From Bog-756 sp963769905 (GTDB taxonomy: Bacteria; Actinomycetota; Acidimicrobiia; Acidimicrobiales; RAAP-2): a stretch of DNA of 64,000 nucleotides. Location of the stretch: positions 558,001 through 622,000 of the forward strand of contig CAVYNG010000002.1 of the NCBI GenBank assembly GCA_963769905.1, in the 5' to 3' direction. Under the pieces are notes generated by a model. That model did no database searches and was not told the origin of the DNA. It saw only the letters and a program-made list of their open reading frames with translations. The translations under genes were made by a program, and so were the position numbers. Positions 7,850 through 16,100 of this stretch are shown here, one piece after another (position 1 is the stretch's first letter; the number at the start of each line of letters is the position of its first letter).

Positions 7850-8381
7850 ATGGGGCAGGCTCAATCTCGGTGACGGCCGCAACTGGCGAGTGCTCTATGC
7901 CGGGGGTCGACGACGCTGTGTCGGTCGTCACCTTGAAGGCAGTCCCGAGTATCCAGAATCCAACAGGGGCCAGGACCAAACCGGCAGTGAAGGCACAGCC
8001 GCCTGCGATGATCAATCGGTAGTGCGGATAGAGGTTGGATGCTTTGGGGACCTGTTGGAGGAGCTGGCGGTGACTGTCGTAGCTTTGATAGGTCTCCGCT
8101 GCGGGTGCTGCCGTCAGCACCAACGATGCGGCGGCCATCCAGCGGATCGGTCCACGAACCAATGTTGAGTCGGCGTCGGAAGCTCGACAAGCGACCGTCC
8201 AGCGCCAGCAGGCAAGTCCGGCTAGTCCGATTCCAAGGGCGAGGGCCGCTTGGTAGATCGTGTTCTCAACGTGGTAGGAGCCCAAGCCCCAGTACGAAAC
8301 AATCCAGGCCACGGTGCCGCCTACTAAACCCAGGTAACCAACGATGAGCAAAAGGGCACCAACACGGTGGGGACGTAGCAT
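7848..8381 (-). CDS. Four-TM membrane protein, unknown function
   Basis: A 177-residue protein with four hydrophobic segments at about residues 9-30, 42-60, 81-97 and 122-148. A hydrophilic loop containing ETYQSYDSHRQLLQQVPKAS lies between the third and fourth. A cytoplasmic or periplasmic tail of about 25 Thr/Pro/Glu-rich residues ends the protein. No family is recognised and no catalytic residues stand out. Confidence 0.55.
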   Translation of the reverse strand: MLRPHRVGALLLIVGYLGLVGGTVAWIVSYWGLGSYHVENTIYQAALALGIGLAGLACWRWTVACRASDADSTLVRGPIRWMAAASLVLTAAPAAETYQSYDSHRQLLQQVPKASNLYPHYRLIIAGGCAFTAGLVLAPVGFWILGTAFKVTTDTASSTPGIEHSPVAAVTEIEPAP

Positions 8382-8567
8382 CGTGGAACCGTAGTTGCTG
8401 GGCGTGTTCTGAGCAGACGGTCAGAGGAGAGGGTCGGACCGGGTGCCCACGTACCCGGCAGGTCGGGGATACTCCGGCTCCCTTCTGAGGCGTTCGACTC
8501 GCTGGCGTGGCCAGCAATCGGAGTGATTTGGCTTCAGGACCACTGATGCCCCGCCGACACCAAGGTC

Positions 8568-8927
8568 ATGGACCGGGTTCAGACCTGGAGAGTGAGCGGT
8601 GATACGGCGACTCTGGACGACGCAATGGCATCAGCTCTTGCCACAGTTCCGAGGATGAGGCGGGTTTGCTGGGATGCTGACAAGAACAAACTCATTGGAC
8701 GAACCCGGTGGGGTCCAATCGTCAGCCGCCAAAAGATCACGGCCAGGGTCGACGATCGAGCACCAGACCACTGGGACTTGACGGTGTGCAGCGAGACGCT
8801 CCAGCTCATGGACTACGGGCGGAACCTCGAAAACCTGGAAACCTTCGGTCGAGCCCTCTCCAAGGTCGGGTTCCAAGTCGAAACCAGCACGGTGGCAACC
8901 ACATGGTCCCGGAAGAGCCGCCCGTAG
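8568..8927 (+). CDS. Hypothetical soluble protein
   Basis: A 119-residue protein starting MDRVQTWRVSGDTATLDDAM. It is predicted alpha/beta and soluble, with no signal peptide or recognised motif. The N-terminal pattern resembles small nucleotide-independent DUFs that resemble polyketide-cyclase or YxiJ-type folds, but I cannot name one. It is the second plus-strand gene in the cargo block. Confidence 0.45.
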   Translation: MDRVQTWRVSGDTATLDDAMASALATVPRMRRVCWDADKNKLIGRTRWGPIVSRQKITARVDDRAPDHWDLTVCSETLQLMDYGRNLENLETFGRALSKVGFQVETSTVATTWSRKSRP

Positions 8928-9029
8928 CCACCGTCTCTGGTGGCAAGCGCTTGGAGACGGCCGCCATTGCCGAAGCCCATGCCGGCTTCGACCGGATCAT
9001 CGGTCCGAACGACTGAGGCGTCTACCGAG

Positions 9030-9092
9030 GTGCCCCACCGAGCCGGCGTTGTGGGTCAGCCCTGCATCCGACCTTCGGAGTTCCACCCGGCT
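9030..9092 (-). repeat. 3'-end border repeat copy F (long form)
   Basis: 63 bases located 26 bp downstream of the minus-strand gene ending at 9119. In gene sense it starts AGCCGGGTGG and ends GGTGGGGCAC. The left flank (accgaggtgcc on the plus strand) matches copy D. The interior is longer and different from copies A-D. Confidence 0.4.
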
Positions 9093-9118
9093 ACCAGGAT
9101 CCATAACGGTCGATCTCA

Positions 9119-10159
9119 TTACGGCGAGCGCCCGAGTGTCACTGACATCCACCGGAGATCCGTCACCGTTCGGACCCCGTCACCTTTGTCGGCATCACGA
9201 CCGACTGTCCCGCAGACGGACCCAGACAGCTCGGGGCTGATGAGGGGCTCAGGGATACCGAATACATCGCCGAGCCACAGTGTCCGTTCGCTTCCCCAAT
9301 AGCGAAGCATGGTCACGCCGCCATCCGCCAGGTCGCAAACAAAGCCCTCGGCGGTGAGGAACCCCGCCCAGCTCAGGTAGACGCCGTCGTATTCATTGGC
9401 GACCGCCCTCCAATCGGGCAAAAGATGCCGTGACAGCGTGGACCGGGCGGCGTGCTGGTTCTCAATGGCACAGAGGTCCCGGATCTCGGCCAGATGCTGA
9501 TTCGGACCGGGCAACTCCCAGCCACTATGACCCTCGGAGGCGACCTTCGGATACGACTCGACCAGTCGTGCCCAGTCGGATGGATGATCAATAGTCCATA
9601 GCCGAATATCCGGGTGCACGGGTAGACGCCATCGTGTGATCGGTCCCGGAAACATCTCCCAAGTCGAGATGAGATCGTCATGGATCTCTGGCGGAGGATC
9701 GGTAATGGTCCAGAAACCACCCCAAGTAAATTCGCCGTTTCCATACACTCGACCGAAATCTCGAAACCCCGCCTCCGGATCTCGACCCGCTGTGTCGCTA
9801 AGCCAACACTGCTTGAGCGCCGGATCCATGGGCCTGATGAGGTCATCGGCGAACCGCTCCCACAGAGCCTCGGCGATTGCCACTCGGGCCGGGACCAGAG
9901 CGTAGGCAAGAGCGAGTGAGCCAGGCGCCCCGCCACTCCACGGCCCAGCGATGGATTCCGCAGCATTTAGTGCGAGCGAGAGGAGTTCGCTCAGGGACAT
10001 CGACTCGACCTGCTTCACCGCTTCGAGGACCGCACTGGGCTTACTGTCAGGCAACGCCTCGAACGGGCGGAACGACTCCGGCCGATGTTCGGCTTCAAGA
10101 CGATCGAGGAGAGCCACCCCAACCGGGGCAGCCAAGAGGTCTTCGATCGATGGCTTCAC
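9119..10159 (-). CDS. Hypothetical protein, 346 residues
   Basis: A large soluble protein without a signal peptide. The N-terminal third is helical and acidic (MKPSIEDLLAAPVGVALLDR). The C-terminal two thirds are Trp-rich and appear alpha/beta, with FTWGGFWTITDPPPEI and LRYWGSERTLWLGDVFG. No active-site motif is recognised. It is a stand-alone cargo gene followed by border element F, with element E upstream of its start. Possible roles include immunity or effector functions, but nothing in the sequence proves one. Confidence 0.6.
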   Translation of the reverse strand: MKPSIEDLLAAPVGVALLDRLEAEHRPESFRPFEALPDSKPSAVLEAVKQVESMSLSELLSLALNAAESIAGPWSGGAPGSLALAYALVPARVAIAEALWERFADDLIRPMDPALKQCWLSDTAGRDPEAGFRDFGRVYGNGEFTWGGFWTITDPPPEIHDDLISTWEMFPGPITRWRLPVHPDIRLWTIDHPSDWARLVESYPKVASEGHSGWELPGPNQHLAEIRDLCAIENQHAARSTLSRHLLPDWRAVANEYDGVYLSWAGFLTAEGFVCDLADGGVTMLRYWGSERTLWLGDVFGIPEPLISPELSGSVCGTVGRDADKGDGVRTVTDLRWMSVTLGRSP

Positions 10160-10212
10160 TACTTCAGTATTCCTGAGGGTGGCCGAGAGCGCCCGATACC
10201 GCTTGCATAGAG

Positions 10213-10260
10213 GTGCCGCCGAGCGAGCGCTCCACCACGGCAGTGCGCCCCACTCCCGGT
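10213..10260 (-). repeat. 3'-end border repeat copy E
   Basis: 48 bases between the start of the 346-residue gene and the 3' end of the gene at 10316. In minus-strand sense it starts ACCGGGAGTGGGGCG and ends CGGCGGCAC. It is preceded by CTCCTAAC. The ends fit copies A-D while the centre is longer. Confidence 0.45.
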
Positions 10261-10315
10261 GTTAGGAGGCACTCTCCCCAGTCTCAGGTGTCCCCATCCG
10301 TTTGTTTGTAAGGTT

Positions 10316-11230
10316 TCATCCCTCCATCACAACGACACTGCGAAGGTTCACCCCTGAAAGATCTCGCAATATCGTTCTCCCGCCCCCGGGGAGATTGGTG
10401 TCGAGACCGATGTCTGAAGTGACCACATACTCCGGCGACGTATAGAGGGGAGTCCCGCTCGGCCGATGCTGTAGGTGGTGCAGGTCCTCCCTTAGGTCGA
10501 AGTGGCCGATCTTCGACATCTGCATCCGCTTGACGTGCAGGGCGGTCAGAGTCCCGTAGACCTTCCCGTATAGCTCCTGGTCCAAGCAGTCGTGCGACGA
10601 CGGAATCGACGGGAATATTCGATCGACAAGCGAAAACGAGTACCAAGCAAGAAATCCAAAGGAATGTCCGACGTCGACTATGAGGCCAGCAAGATAGCCA
10701 TCAGGTTCAAAACTCTCCCAGCTCGAAGAGTACGGATTAGCTGACGTCCCATTCTGAGCAGGGTAGGCAACGACGTCACCGCCATCGAACAACAACGGCT
10801 GGGGCTTGCGCAATACTCTTCGCTTGGTCGGTTTTTCGTTTGGAACAGAGATTTTCGCAACCAATGATTGCAGTGCCTGGCTCCGCTTCCGAAGGCTTCG
10901 GTCGTCCATACCTAGTTCGGCCATCAAAGTGAGATCTCGTCCGTCATCCACGTAGTGCTTCACCCGATCAATAGTTGGGAGATGCTGAAGCCCGTAACGA
11001 TGGAACATGTCGGCAAGGACAAACCAGCTCGTCGTGTGGTCACTGCTGGATGGGTTTTGGAGACTTGGGTTGTACTGGGATATGGCTTCGATGACCTGGT
11101 CGGGGGACAACGGCAGCCTTAGGACGCTACGCACCACCGCCTTAAGATCGAGTGCCGTGTCGTTTTGGTAAAGGCCCGGACCCCAAGCTCCCACACCGAC
11201 CATGCTCACACCCATGGCTTGGAAACTCAA
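10316..11230 (-). CDS. Hypothetical protein with DUF4259-like N-terminus
   Basis: A 304-residue soluble protein. GVGAWGPGLYQNDTALDLKAVV near the N-terminus resembles the opening of DUF4259-type proteins (WGxGxxxxDxAxD). The real start may be the internal Met at about residue 10 (MVGVGAWG). A basic patch KPTKRRVLRKP lies mid-protein, followed by a Gly/Asp/Ser-rich region and a segment with conserved-looking Trp and Tyr residues. Function is unknown; the family assignment is tentative. Confidence 0.55.
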   Translation of the reverse strand: MSFQAMGVSMVGVGAWGPGLYQNDTALDLKAVVRSVLRLPLSPDQVIEAISQYNPSLQNPSSSDHTTSWFVLADMFHRYGLQHLPTIDRVKHYVDDGRDLTLMAELGMDDRSLRKRSQALQSLVAKISVPNEKPTKRRVLRKPQPLLFDGGDVVAYPAQNGTSANPYSSSWESFEPDGYLAGLIVDVGHSFGFLAWYSFSLVDRIFPSIPSSHDCLDQELYGKVYGTLTALHVKRMQMSKIGHFDLREDLHHLQHRPSGTPLYTSPEYVVTSDIGLDTNLPGGGRTILRDLSGVNLRSVVVMEG

Positions 11231-11331
11231 CCTCGACAGATCTGTTCGACATAGGCCATTGTCACGAGGTATGGGAAGCCCGAAGATCGATAGGCACCCA
11301 GCCTGACTGGCTTAACCGACCTGCCACCGAA

Positions 11332-11372
11332 GTGCCGTTGGGTGGCACCCGATACCCGCCCCGCTCCTGGCA
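11332..11372 (-). repeat. 3'-end border repeat copy D
   Basis: 41 bases, 31 bp downstream of the large secreted-protein gene. In minus-strand sense it starts TGCCAGGAGCGGGGCGG and ends CAACGGCAC. It matches copy A at 29 of 41 positions. The flanks add CATAACG before and GTGGCAGGTCGGTTAAGC after, giving CTGCCA/TGGCAG inverted arms and a GTTAAGC that fits the integron consensus GTTRRRY. Confidence 0.55.
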
Positions 11373-11403
11373 GCGTTATGGGACGGTCTGAGCCCGCAGT
11401 CAG

Positions 11404-13923
11404 TTATGTGGTGGCCATCCCCACAATGTCCTCAACTCCCTGGCCCCCCATCGAGCCGGCGAAGACCGAATCACCAAAGGCGAAGATGCCGCCATCCGAG
11501 CCAACTTCGTAGTAACCACCACCCGGCGTCGCCGCCATACCGACGATCGGATCATTGAGGGGCTTCCCACCCGTGGATCCGTAGAAGGCAGCATCCCCAA
11601 AGGCGAAGATGCCGCCGTCACCAGCGACCAACCAATAACCCTTGCCATCGGGGGCAGCAGCCATCCCCACGACGGGCTCGTTGAGCTGCTTGCCTCCCAT
11701 GGACCCGTAGAAGGTGGCACCGGGCCCGAACGAGAAGATGCCGCCGTCCGAGGCAACTTCGTAGTAGCCACCTCCTAAGGTGAGACCCAACCCCACGACG
11801 GGCTCGTTGAGCTGCTTGCCTCCCATGGACCCGTAGAAGGTGGCACCGGGCCCGAACGAGAAGATGCCGCCGTCCGAGGCAACTTCGTAGTAGCCACCTC
11901 CCGGCGTTGCCGCCATACCGACGATCGGATCATTGAGGGGCTTCCCACCCATGGATCCGTAAAAGGCAGCATCCCCGAAGGCGAAGATGCCGCCGTCGCT
12001 AGCGACCAACCAGTAGCCTCTGCCATCGGGGGTAGATGCCATGCCGACGATGGGCTGGTTCGGAGTGATCCCAAGCGTCGCAAGGGAGCCGTAGAAGGAG
12101 GCGTCGCCACACGAATAGACGCTTCCGTTCGCTCCCGCTAACCAGTAACCACTTCGGAATACCGGTGCTCTCACACCAGTTGTGGAGCACGCCGACAAGA
12201 TGGTGAGGCGGAAGTTCTGTTCGGCGGCAGAAGGCGCTCCGTTGTTCGCCGTGATGGTGAGGTTATAGACACCGCCACTCGTGAACGCAGGTGTGCCAGA
12301 CAGTGTGGCTGTCCCATTCCCATTATCGACAAACGTCACCCCTGCGGGTAGGAGAGATGTTCCAAGGGAAAGCCCAAGGTAGTGCCCACCAGGTATTCCC
12401 ACAGCGGTGACCGTGAAGGTGTTGAAGACACCGATGGCGAATGTCGTGCTGTTGGAACTTGTGATTCTCGGAGTCTCATTGTCTAGTGAATAGGCGCCCA
12501 TTGCGCAGGGGGCGGGTCGACTGACGCCACGCTGGTCGGGTATTCGACACACCGGAGTGGTTTGACCCGGTGCGATAGATCCCCCAGGTATCGCCGCTTG
12601 GGCCGGATTCAGCTTCTTCGTCAGACTGCCGGGGAGTAAAGCGACGGTCTCGGTAGGACCACCGTTGTTGGCCAAGGGCACCAGAAAACTGTCGATGTTC
12701 AACGAATCACTTACGCTGCCAATTGCTGACAGCCCACAGGTTCCATCATCATCGACGTTGTAGCCCAGATCGGACATCGTCCCGTAACACTCCCCACCCA
12801 GCCCGGAACCACCCGGAGAGGCAACTACATCGCCGAAGAGAGCGGTCGTGGTGTAACCCGAGTTCGCAATGCCACCACCCGATCCAGTCGGCGCTGTGTT
12901 GTCCGAAATAGTGGAGTCAGTGATCAGCGCCGTTGCGGGCTGGCCATTGAAGATGCCTCCGCCTCCGGGAGAGCCCACAGAGTCACTGCCTAACGAGTTG
13001 CCATAGATAGTTGAGTTGGTGATGCTGACGTTTCCTCCGTTGAAGACCCCCCCACCTTGGCTAGTGAGCACGCCCAGGGCTTGGTTTCCAGAAATGGTTG
13101 ATCCGGTGATGGTGGTGGAACCGGACTCGTTGTCGATGCCCCCGCCGAAGACATTTTGGCCCGAGGCCGTGTTCCCCCCGATCGTCGAACCACCGATATT
13201 GACTGTGCCGCCGCCGTTGTAGATTCCGGCACCGTCCACCCCCGAGTTGCCATCGATGACGGAGCCGGTGACGCTGAGCGTGCCTTGCTTGTTGTAGATC
13301 CCTGCGCCTGCCCCGGCGACATTGTCAGAGATAGTTGAGTCGTCGATTGTGGCAGAGCCGGCATTCCAGATGCCGCCACCCTGTGCGTTGAGGACCTGCG
13401 TCTGGTTATCCGTGATCGTCGAATCGACGATGTTCACAGTGCCATCGTTGGTGATACCGGCACCCGCAATCCCGCCGCCACCGCCTTCGATCGTCACCCC
13501 TGAGAGGCTTAGCGACGCTCCTGTGTCAATTGCGAAAACGTTGCTGGTTCCCTGCTCTTGGATCACCGCCGGTTCCCCACCGGGTTGTTGTTCGACAGTA
13601 ATTGCCCCAGTAACTGCCGCACCGCCCTCAACGGTTCCGGACACCTCGATGGTGATGTCTCGCCAGGCAATTGTCAGGGCGTAGGTGATCGTGGCGCACG
13701 GGCTCGCTGCGGACTCGCAGTTCCCAGTGTCGGTGCCCGTGCTCGACACATAGAGAACGGTCCCAGACGCATCTGCGGGCGGAACGTGCAGCACCATGAT
13801 GCCAATCGTTCCACCCAAGACGGTCGCCAAGAAGACTCTGACGAGGAGTCGACCAGCAGACCGAAGACTGTTACAGCTCGACAGGTTAGAGGGCGAGGAG
13901 GGGGCTAATCGAGGCCGACGCAC
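11404..13923 (-). CDS. Large secreted beta-helix and YWLVASDGGIFAFGDA-repeat protein
   Basis: An 839-residue protein with an N-terminal membrane/signal segment (LVRVFLATVLGGTIGIMVL). Residues about 55-400 form a right-handed parallel beta-helix with repeated IxNxGGTVNIxxSTIxxNTA strands, as in polymorphic-membrane-protein-like and pectate-lyase folds. Residues about 490-575 look like an Ig-like (He_PIG) domain. The C-terminal 230 residues carry seven or so about 42-residue repeats of the form GYWLVASDGGIFAFGDAAFYGSMGG, common in secreted proteins of Acidimicrobiia. It is presumably surface-attached or exported. The last repeats include a perfect 111-bp DNA duplication. It is adhesin-like cargo rather than an enzyme. 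Confidence 0.75.
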   Translation of the reverse strand: MRRPRLAPSSPSNLSSCNSLRSAGRLLVRVFLATVLGGTIGIMVLHVPPADASGTVLYVSSTGTDTGNCESAASPCATITYALTIAWRDITIEVSGTVEGGAAVTGAITVEQQPGGEPAVIQEQGTSNVFAIDTGASLSLSGVTIEGGGGGIAGAGITNDGTVNIVDSTITDNQTQVLNAQGGGIWNAGSATIDDSTISDNVAGAGAGIYNKQGTLSVTGSVIDGNSGVDGAGIYNGGGTVNIGGSTIGGNTASGQNVFGGGIDNESGSTTITGSTISGNQALGVLTSQGGGVFNGGNVSITNSTIYGNSLGSDSVGSPGGGGIFNGQPATALITDSTISDNTAPTGSGGGIANSGYTTTALFGDVVASPGGSGLGGECYGTMSDLGYNVDDDGTCGLSAIGSVSDSLNIDSFLVPLANNGGPTETVALLPGSLTKKLNPAQAAIPGGSIAPGQTTPVCRIPDQRGVSRPAPCAMGAYSLDNETPRITSSNSTTFAIGVFNTFTVTAVGIPGGHYLGLSLGTSLLPAGVTFVDNGNGTATLSGTPAFTSGGVYNLTITANNGAPSAAEQNFRLTILSACSTTGVRAPVFRSGYWLAGANGSVYSCGDASFYGSLATLGITPNQPIVGMASTPDGRGYWLVASDGGIFAFGDAAFYGSMGGKPLNDPIVGMAATPGGGYYEVASDGGIFSFGPGATFYGSMGGKQLNEPVVGLGLTLGGGYYEVASDGGIFSFGPGATFYGSMGGKQLNEPVVGMAAAPDGKGYWLVAGDGGIFAFGDAAFYGSTGGKPLNDPIVGMAATPGGGYYEVGSDGGIFAFGDSVFAGSMGGQGVEDIVGMATT
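11665..11901 (-). repeat. Perfect 111-bp tandem repeat, 126-bp period
   Basis: 11665-11775 and 11791-11901 are identical, with a spacing of 126 bases, that is 42 codons. The period matches the protein repeat unit of the secreted protein, so it represents recent in-frame duplication of one unit. Confidence 0.85.
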
Positions 13924-14099
13924 CTACTTCAGATCGGCTCAGAGTGACGCATGCTTGAGCCGTCAAAACAGAGGTACTACGGCTGGTGGCCGAACTTATC
14001 CACACGCCCGGATGCGGGTAGGGGCGAGGGTGAGCCACATCCTTGCCGGATGGTCCGTCCATTGGTAATCAAGTCTCCGTCAACCAATACGCTTGGTGC

Positions 14100-14930
14100 A
14101 TGGGGGCCGGTTGGAAAGTCACTGACGTGGGTGAAGGGTCCTCACCCCTGGTGGTCCACGTTCCTCATTCCAGCACGTGGCTGCCCGACGACGAGCGGAC
14201 CGGCCTCCTCCTCGATGACGCTGCGCTCGATGCTGAACTCCGACTCATGACCGATTGGCATACGGATCGAATCGCACTTGATGCCCTGAATGCCAAGGGC
14301 CTCTCTGGCAAGGTGTTCGTCAACAATGTCTCACGACTTGTGGTCGACCCCGAACGCTTCCTCGATGAGACCGAACCGATGGAGACCATCGGAATGGGAG
14401 CCGTCTATCGGCTCAGTTCGGACCTGAGCCCGCTGAGACGTCCAGATCCGGTAGAACGTAAGCGTCTACTCGATGCCTACTTCTTTCCCTATGCCCGAGC
14501 GTTCACCGGGTTGGTCGATCAGACGCTCACTGACTTTGGAGAGGTCGTGATCGTCGACCTCCATACTTTTCCTTCCTCGGCTCTGCCATACGAGGTTGAC
14601 CAAGGGGCGCTGCGCCCAGGGATCTGTGTGGGAACGGACGCCTACCACACCTCTGCTGATCTGATCGAGGCCGCTTTCGATGCCTTTGCCGGGATGCCCG
14701 GTGGGGTGGCCGAGGACGCCCCATTCTCCGGCACATACATCCCGTTGAAGCACTGGCGACGAACTCCAGCAGTTCGCTCCATGATGATCGAGGTAAGACG
14801 GGATTTGGTCCAAGCTGAACCCGGTGGGCCGGTCCACGAGGGGTACGACGAGGTAGTCGAGCGAATGGGTGGTTTCCTCCGAACGCTCGTCGGAAAGACG
14901 CCGAACGAGCGGCAAGTTCGGCTGATGTAG
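14100..14930 (+). CDS. N-formylglutamate amidohydrolase-like hydrolase
   Basis: About 276 residues from ATG at 14100; the frame is open to 14043. VVHVPHSSTWLP near the N-terminus, DWHTD, VVDPERFLDETEPMETIGMGAVY and VVIVDLHTFPS are the zinc-ligand and arginine motifs of the FGase family (PF05013). The MMIEVRRDL segment near the end is also typical. The family hydrolyses N-formyl-L-glutamate to formate and glutamate in histidine degradation, but many members act on other N-acyl amino acids. No hut genes are nearby, so the substrate is open. It is cytoplasmic. Confidence 0.8.
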   Translation: MGAGWKVTDVGEGSSPLVVHVPHSSTWLPDDERTGLLLDDAALDAELRLMTDWHTDRIALDALNAKGLSGKVFVNNVSRLVVDPERFLDETEPMETIGMGAVYRLSSDLSPLRRPDPVERKRLLDAYFFPYARAFTGLVDQTLTDFGEVVIVDLHTFPSSALPYEVDQGALRPGICVGTDAYHTSADLIEAAFDAFAGMPGGVAEDAPFSGTYIPLKHWRRTPAVRSMMIEVRRDLVQAEPGGPVHEGYDEVVERMGGFLRTLVGKTPNERQVRLM

Positions 14931-15022
14931 TACCTCGGTATCAACGTCATCCGGGACGCCCTCCCGCACTTCCGACACTTTCCCGAACCCCAACCATTGA
15001 GAATACGGAGGAGAACGCAATC

Positions 15023-15085
15023 TGTACCTAGGTACAGCCAGTCCTCTTCATCCCGGTCTGAACCTGCAACCGGCATACTTAGGTA
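15023..15085. promoter_or_regulatory. Palindromic TACCTAGGTA-type sites in a gene-poor stretch
   Basis: TGTACCTAGGTACA at 15023-15036 is a perfect 14-bp palindrome. The related TACTTAGGTA lies at 15076-15085, 51 bp further on. The same core occurs as the arms of the dyad at 18189-18230, so these may be binding sites of one element-encoded DNA-binding protein. The rest of 14931-15359 holds no convincing gene, only a possible 42-codon frame at 15090-15218. Confidence 0.4.
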
Positions 15086-15359
15086 CTCGATGTCGGGGCA
15101 GATGGACTCTGAAGCGCTCGTCGAGGATGCGCACGAATGGACCGTCGCAGCGCATCCGCCACATGCCCTCAACGCCCTCGGTGGAGGGTACAAAGCCACT
15201 CTTTCTGGCTCAGGGTGAATTCGGCGCTCCCTAAAGGTTCAGAGGTTCTGTACACGCTCCGGGGATGCTCGATCAAGGGTTCAGGTGATCTTCACTCCGA
15301 GAGTGCGAGCAATCAGTCTCGCCGGTAGTAGTTCCTGTGGGACCAATCGAAGCGTCCGC

Positions 15360-15707
15360 TCAGCACATTTCCGGTCGTGCGCCGACCGACGTAGCCATTG
15401 CCTGCCACTCGGGACCGTGAGGCTTCATTGTCTTGTAGTACCTGTGCACCGCAAGTTCTTCGTCGCCTTTGGTCTCTTCCACGCATTGCATGAAGAGTAG
15501 AGCGTGAGCGATCTCGTGGAGAATCGAATCCCTGATCTCATCGTCGTCTGACTCGTCCAGACAATATTGACTGAGTTCAATCCGGCGCTGCTCGTCCTTG
15601 CAGATGGCCGCACTGGACGATGACTTGTTGACCTTGAACGTCCACTCAGTGAGGCCGTGCTCATCCATCAGCAAGCGAGCCAGATTCTCAGCTAGGTCAG
15701 CTCTCAT
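15360..15707 (-). CDS. SprT-like zinc metallopeptidase domain protein
   Basis: A 115-residue protein starting MRADLAENLARLLMDEHGL. HEIAHAL at about residues 65-71 is the HExxH zinc-protease motif. HGPEWQAMATSVGA near the C-terminus is the matching SprT signature that supplies the third ligand region. Such small SprT proteins are common in phages and mobile elements; their substrates are generally unknown. The start overlaps the end of an upstream short frame by ATGA, suggesting translational coupling. Confidence 0.78.
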   Translation of the reverse strand: MRADLAENLARLLMDEHGLTEWTFKVNKSSSSAAICKDEQRRIELSQYCLDESDDDEIRDSILHEIAHALLFMQCVEETKGDEELAVHRYYKTMKPHGPEWQAMATSVGARPEMC

Positions 15708-15883
15708 AGTTGCTCATCTTCGATGTACTGCCGCCATTGTCTTTGACCGTGGCCAATGGGCCTTTCGGCAAATGTCGATCTCAGCCATCCGGTTGCCCCA
15801 CTGTTGCCACCCTCTACAGACGACATCGGCAGATGGGTCACACCAGCTTGACCCATCTGCCATGCCGGTGCCATGGAGCGCAT
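15704..15883 (-). CDS. Possible short frame coupled to the SprT-like gene
   Basis: About 59 residues, ending GHGQRQWRQYIEDEQL. Its TGA overlaps the ATG of the SprT-like gene (ATGA), the only strong argument that it is translated. The start is uncertain; the Met at 15883 has AAGGGA just upstream. No family recognised. The remaining DNA to 16100 contains a GC-rich hairpin but no other gene that I can support. Confidence 0.28.
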   Translation of the reverse strand: MRSMAPAWQMGQAGVTHLPMSSVEGGNSGATGWLRSTFAERPIGHGQRQWRQYIEDEQL

Positions 15884-15934
15884 GTCCCTTGAGGAGATGG
15901 CCGAACGCATCAGACTTGACGCATGATTGCCGTC

Positions 15935-15955
15935 AGGCGCCCCGCTGGGGCGTCT
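15935..15955. terminator. GC-rich hairpin, possible terminator of the rep operon
   Basis: A 9-bp stem (one G-U pair) built on CGCCCC-GCT-GGGGCG lies about 145 bp downstream of the rep stop on the minus strand. No T-run follows, so it may be a factor-dependent terminator or an unrelated structure. Confidence 0.35.
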
Positions 15956-16100
15956 GTAGCCCTTGAAGCAGACAGGGCGGGCTTTCGGCGCCAACGGCCT
16001 TCAAGGCCCCTGTACGTCGGTTTCTTGGAGGTCCACACTCGCAGCGGAGAGTTGCGGTCGAGACTCCCCTCTACGAGGTTGCAGGAAGGATCGAGAACGG

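Noticed and set aside
11310..11375. Integron attC site at border repeat D
   Set aside because: It has GTTAAGC and CTGCCA/TGGCAG arms, but copies A, B and C lack the R''/R' core sequences and no integron-type integrase is seen. Kept as a hypothesis only.
11665..11901. CRISPR-like direct repeats
   Set aside because: These are in-frame duplications of a protein repeat unit; no short-repeat/spacer array or cas gene is present anywhere in the window.
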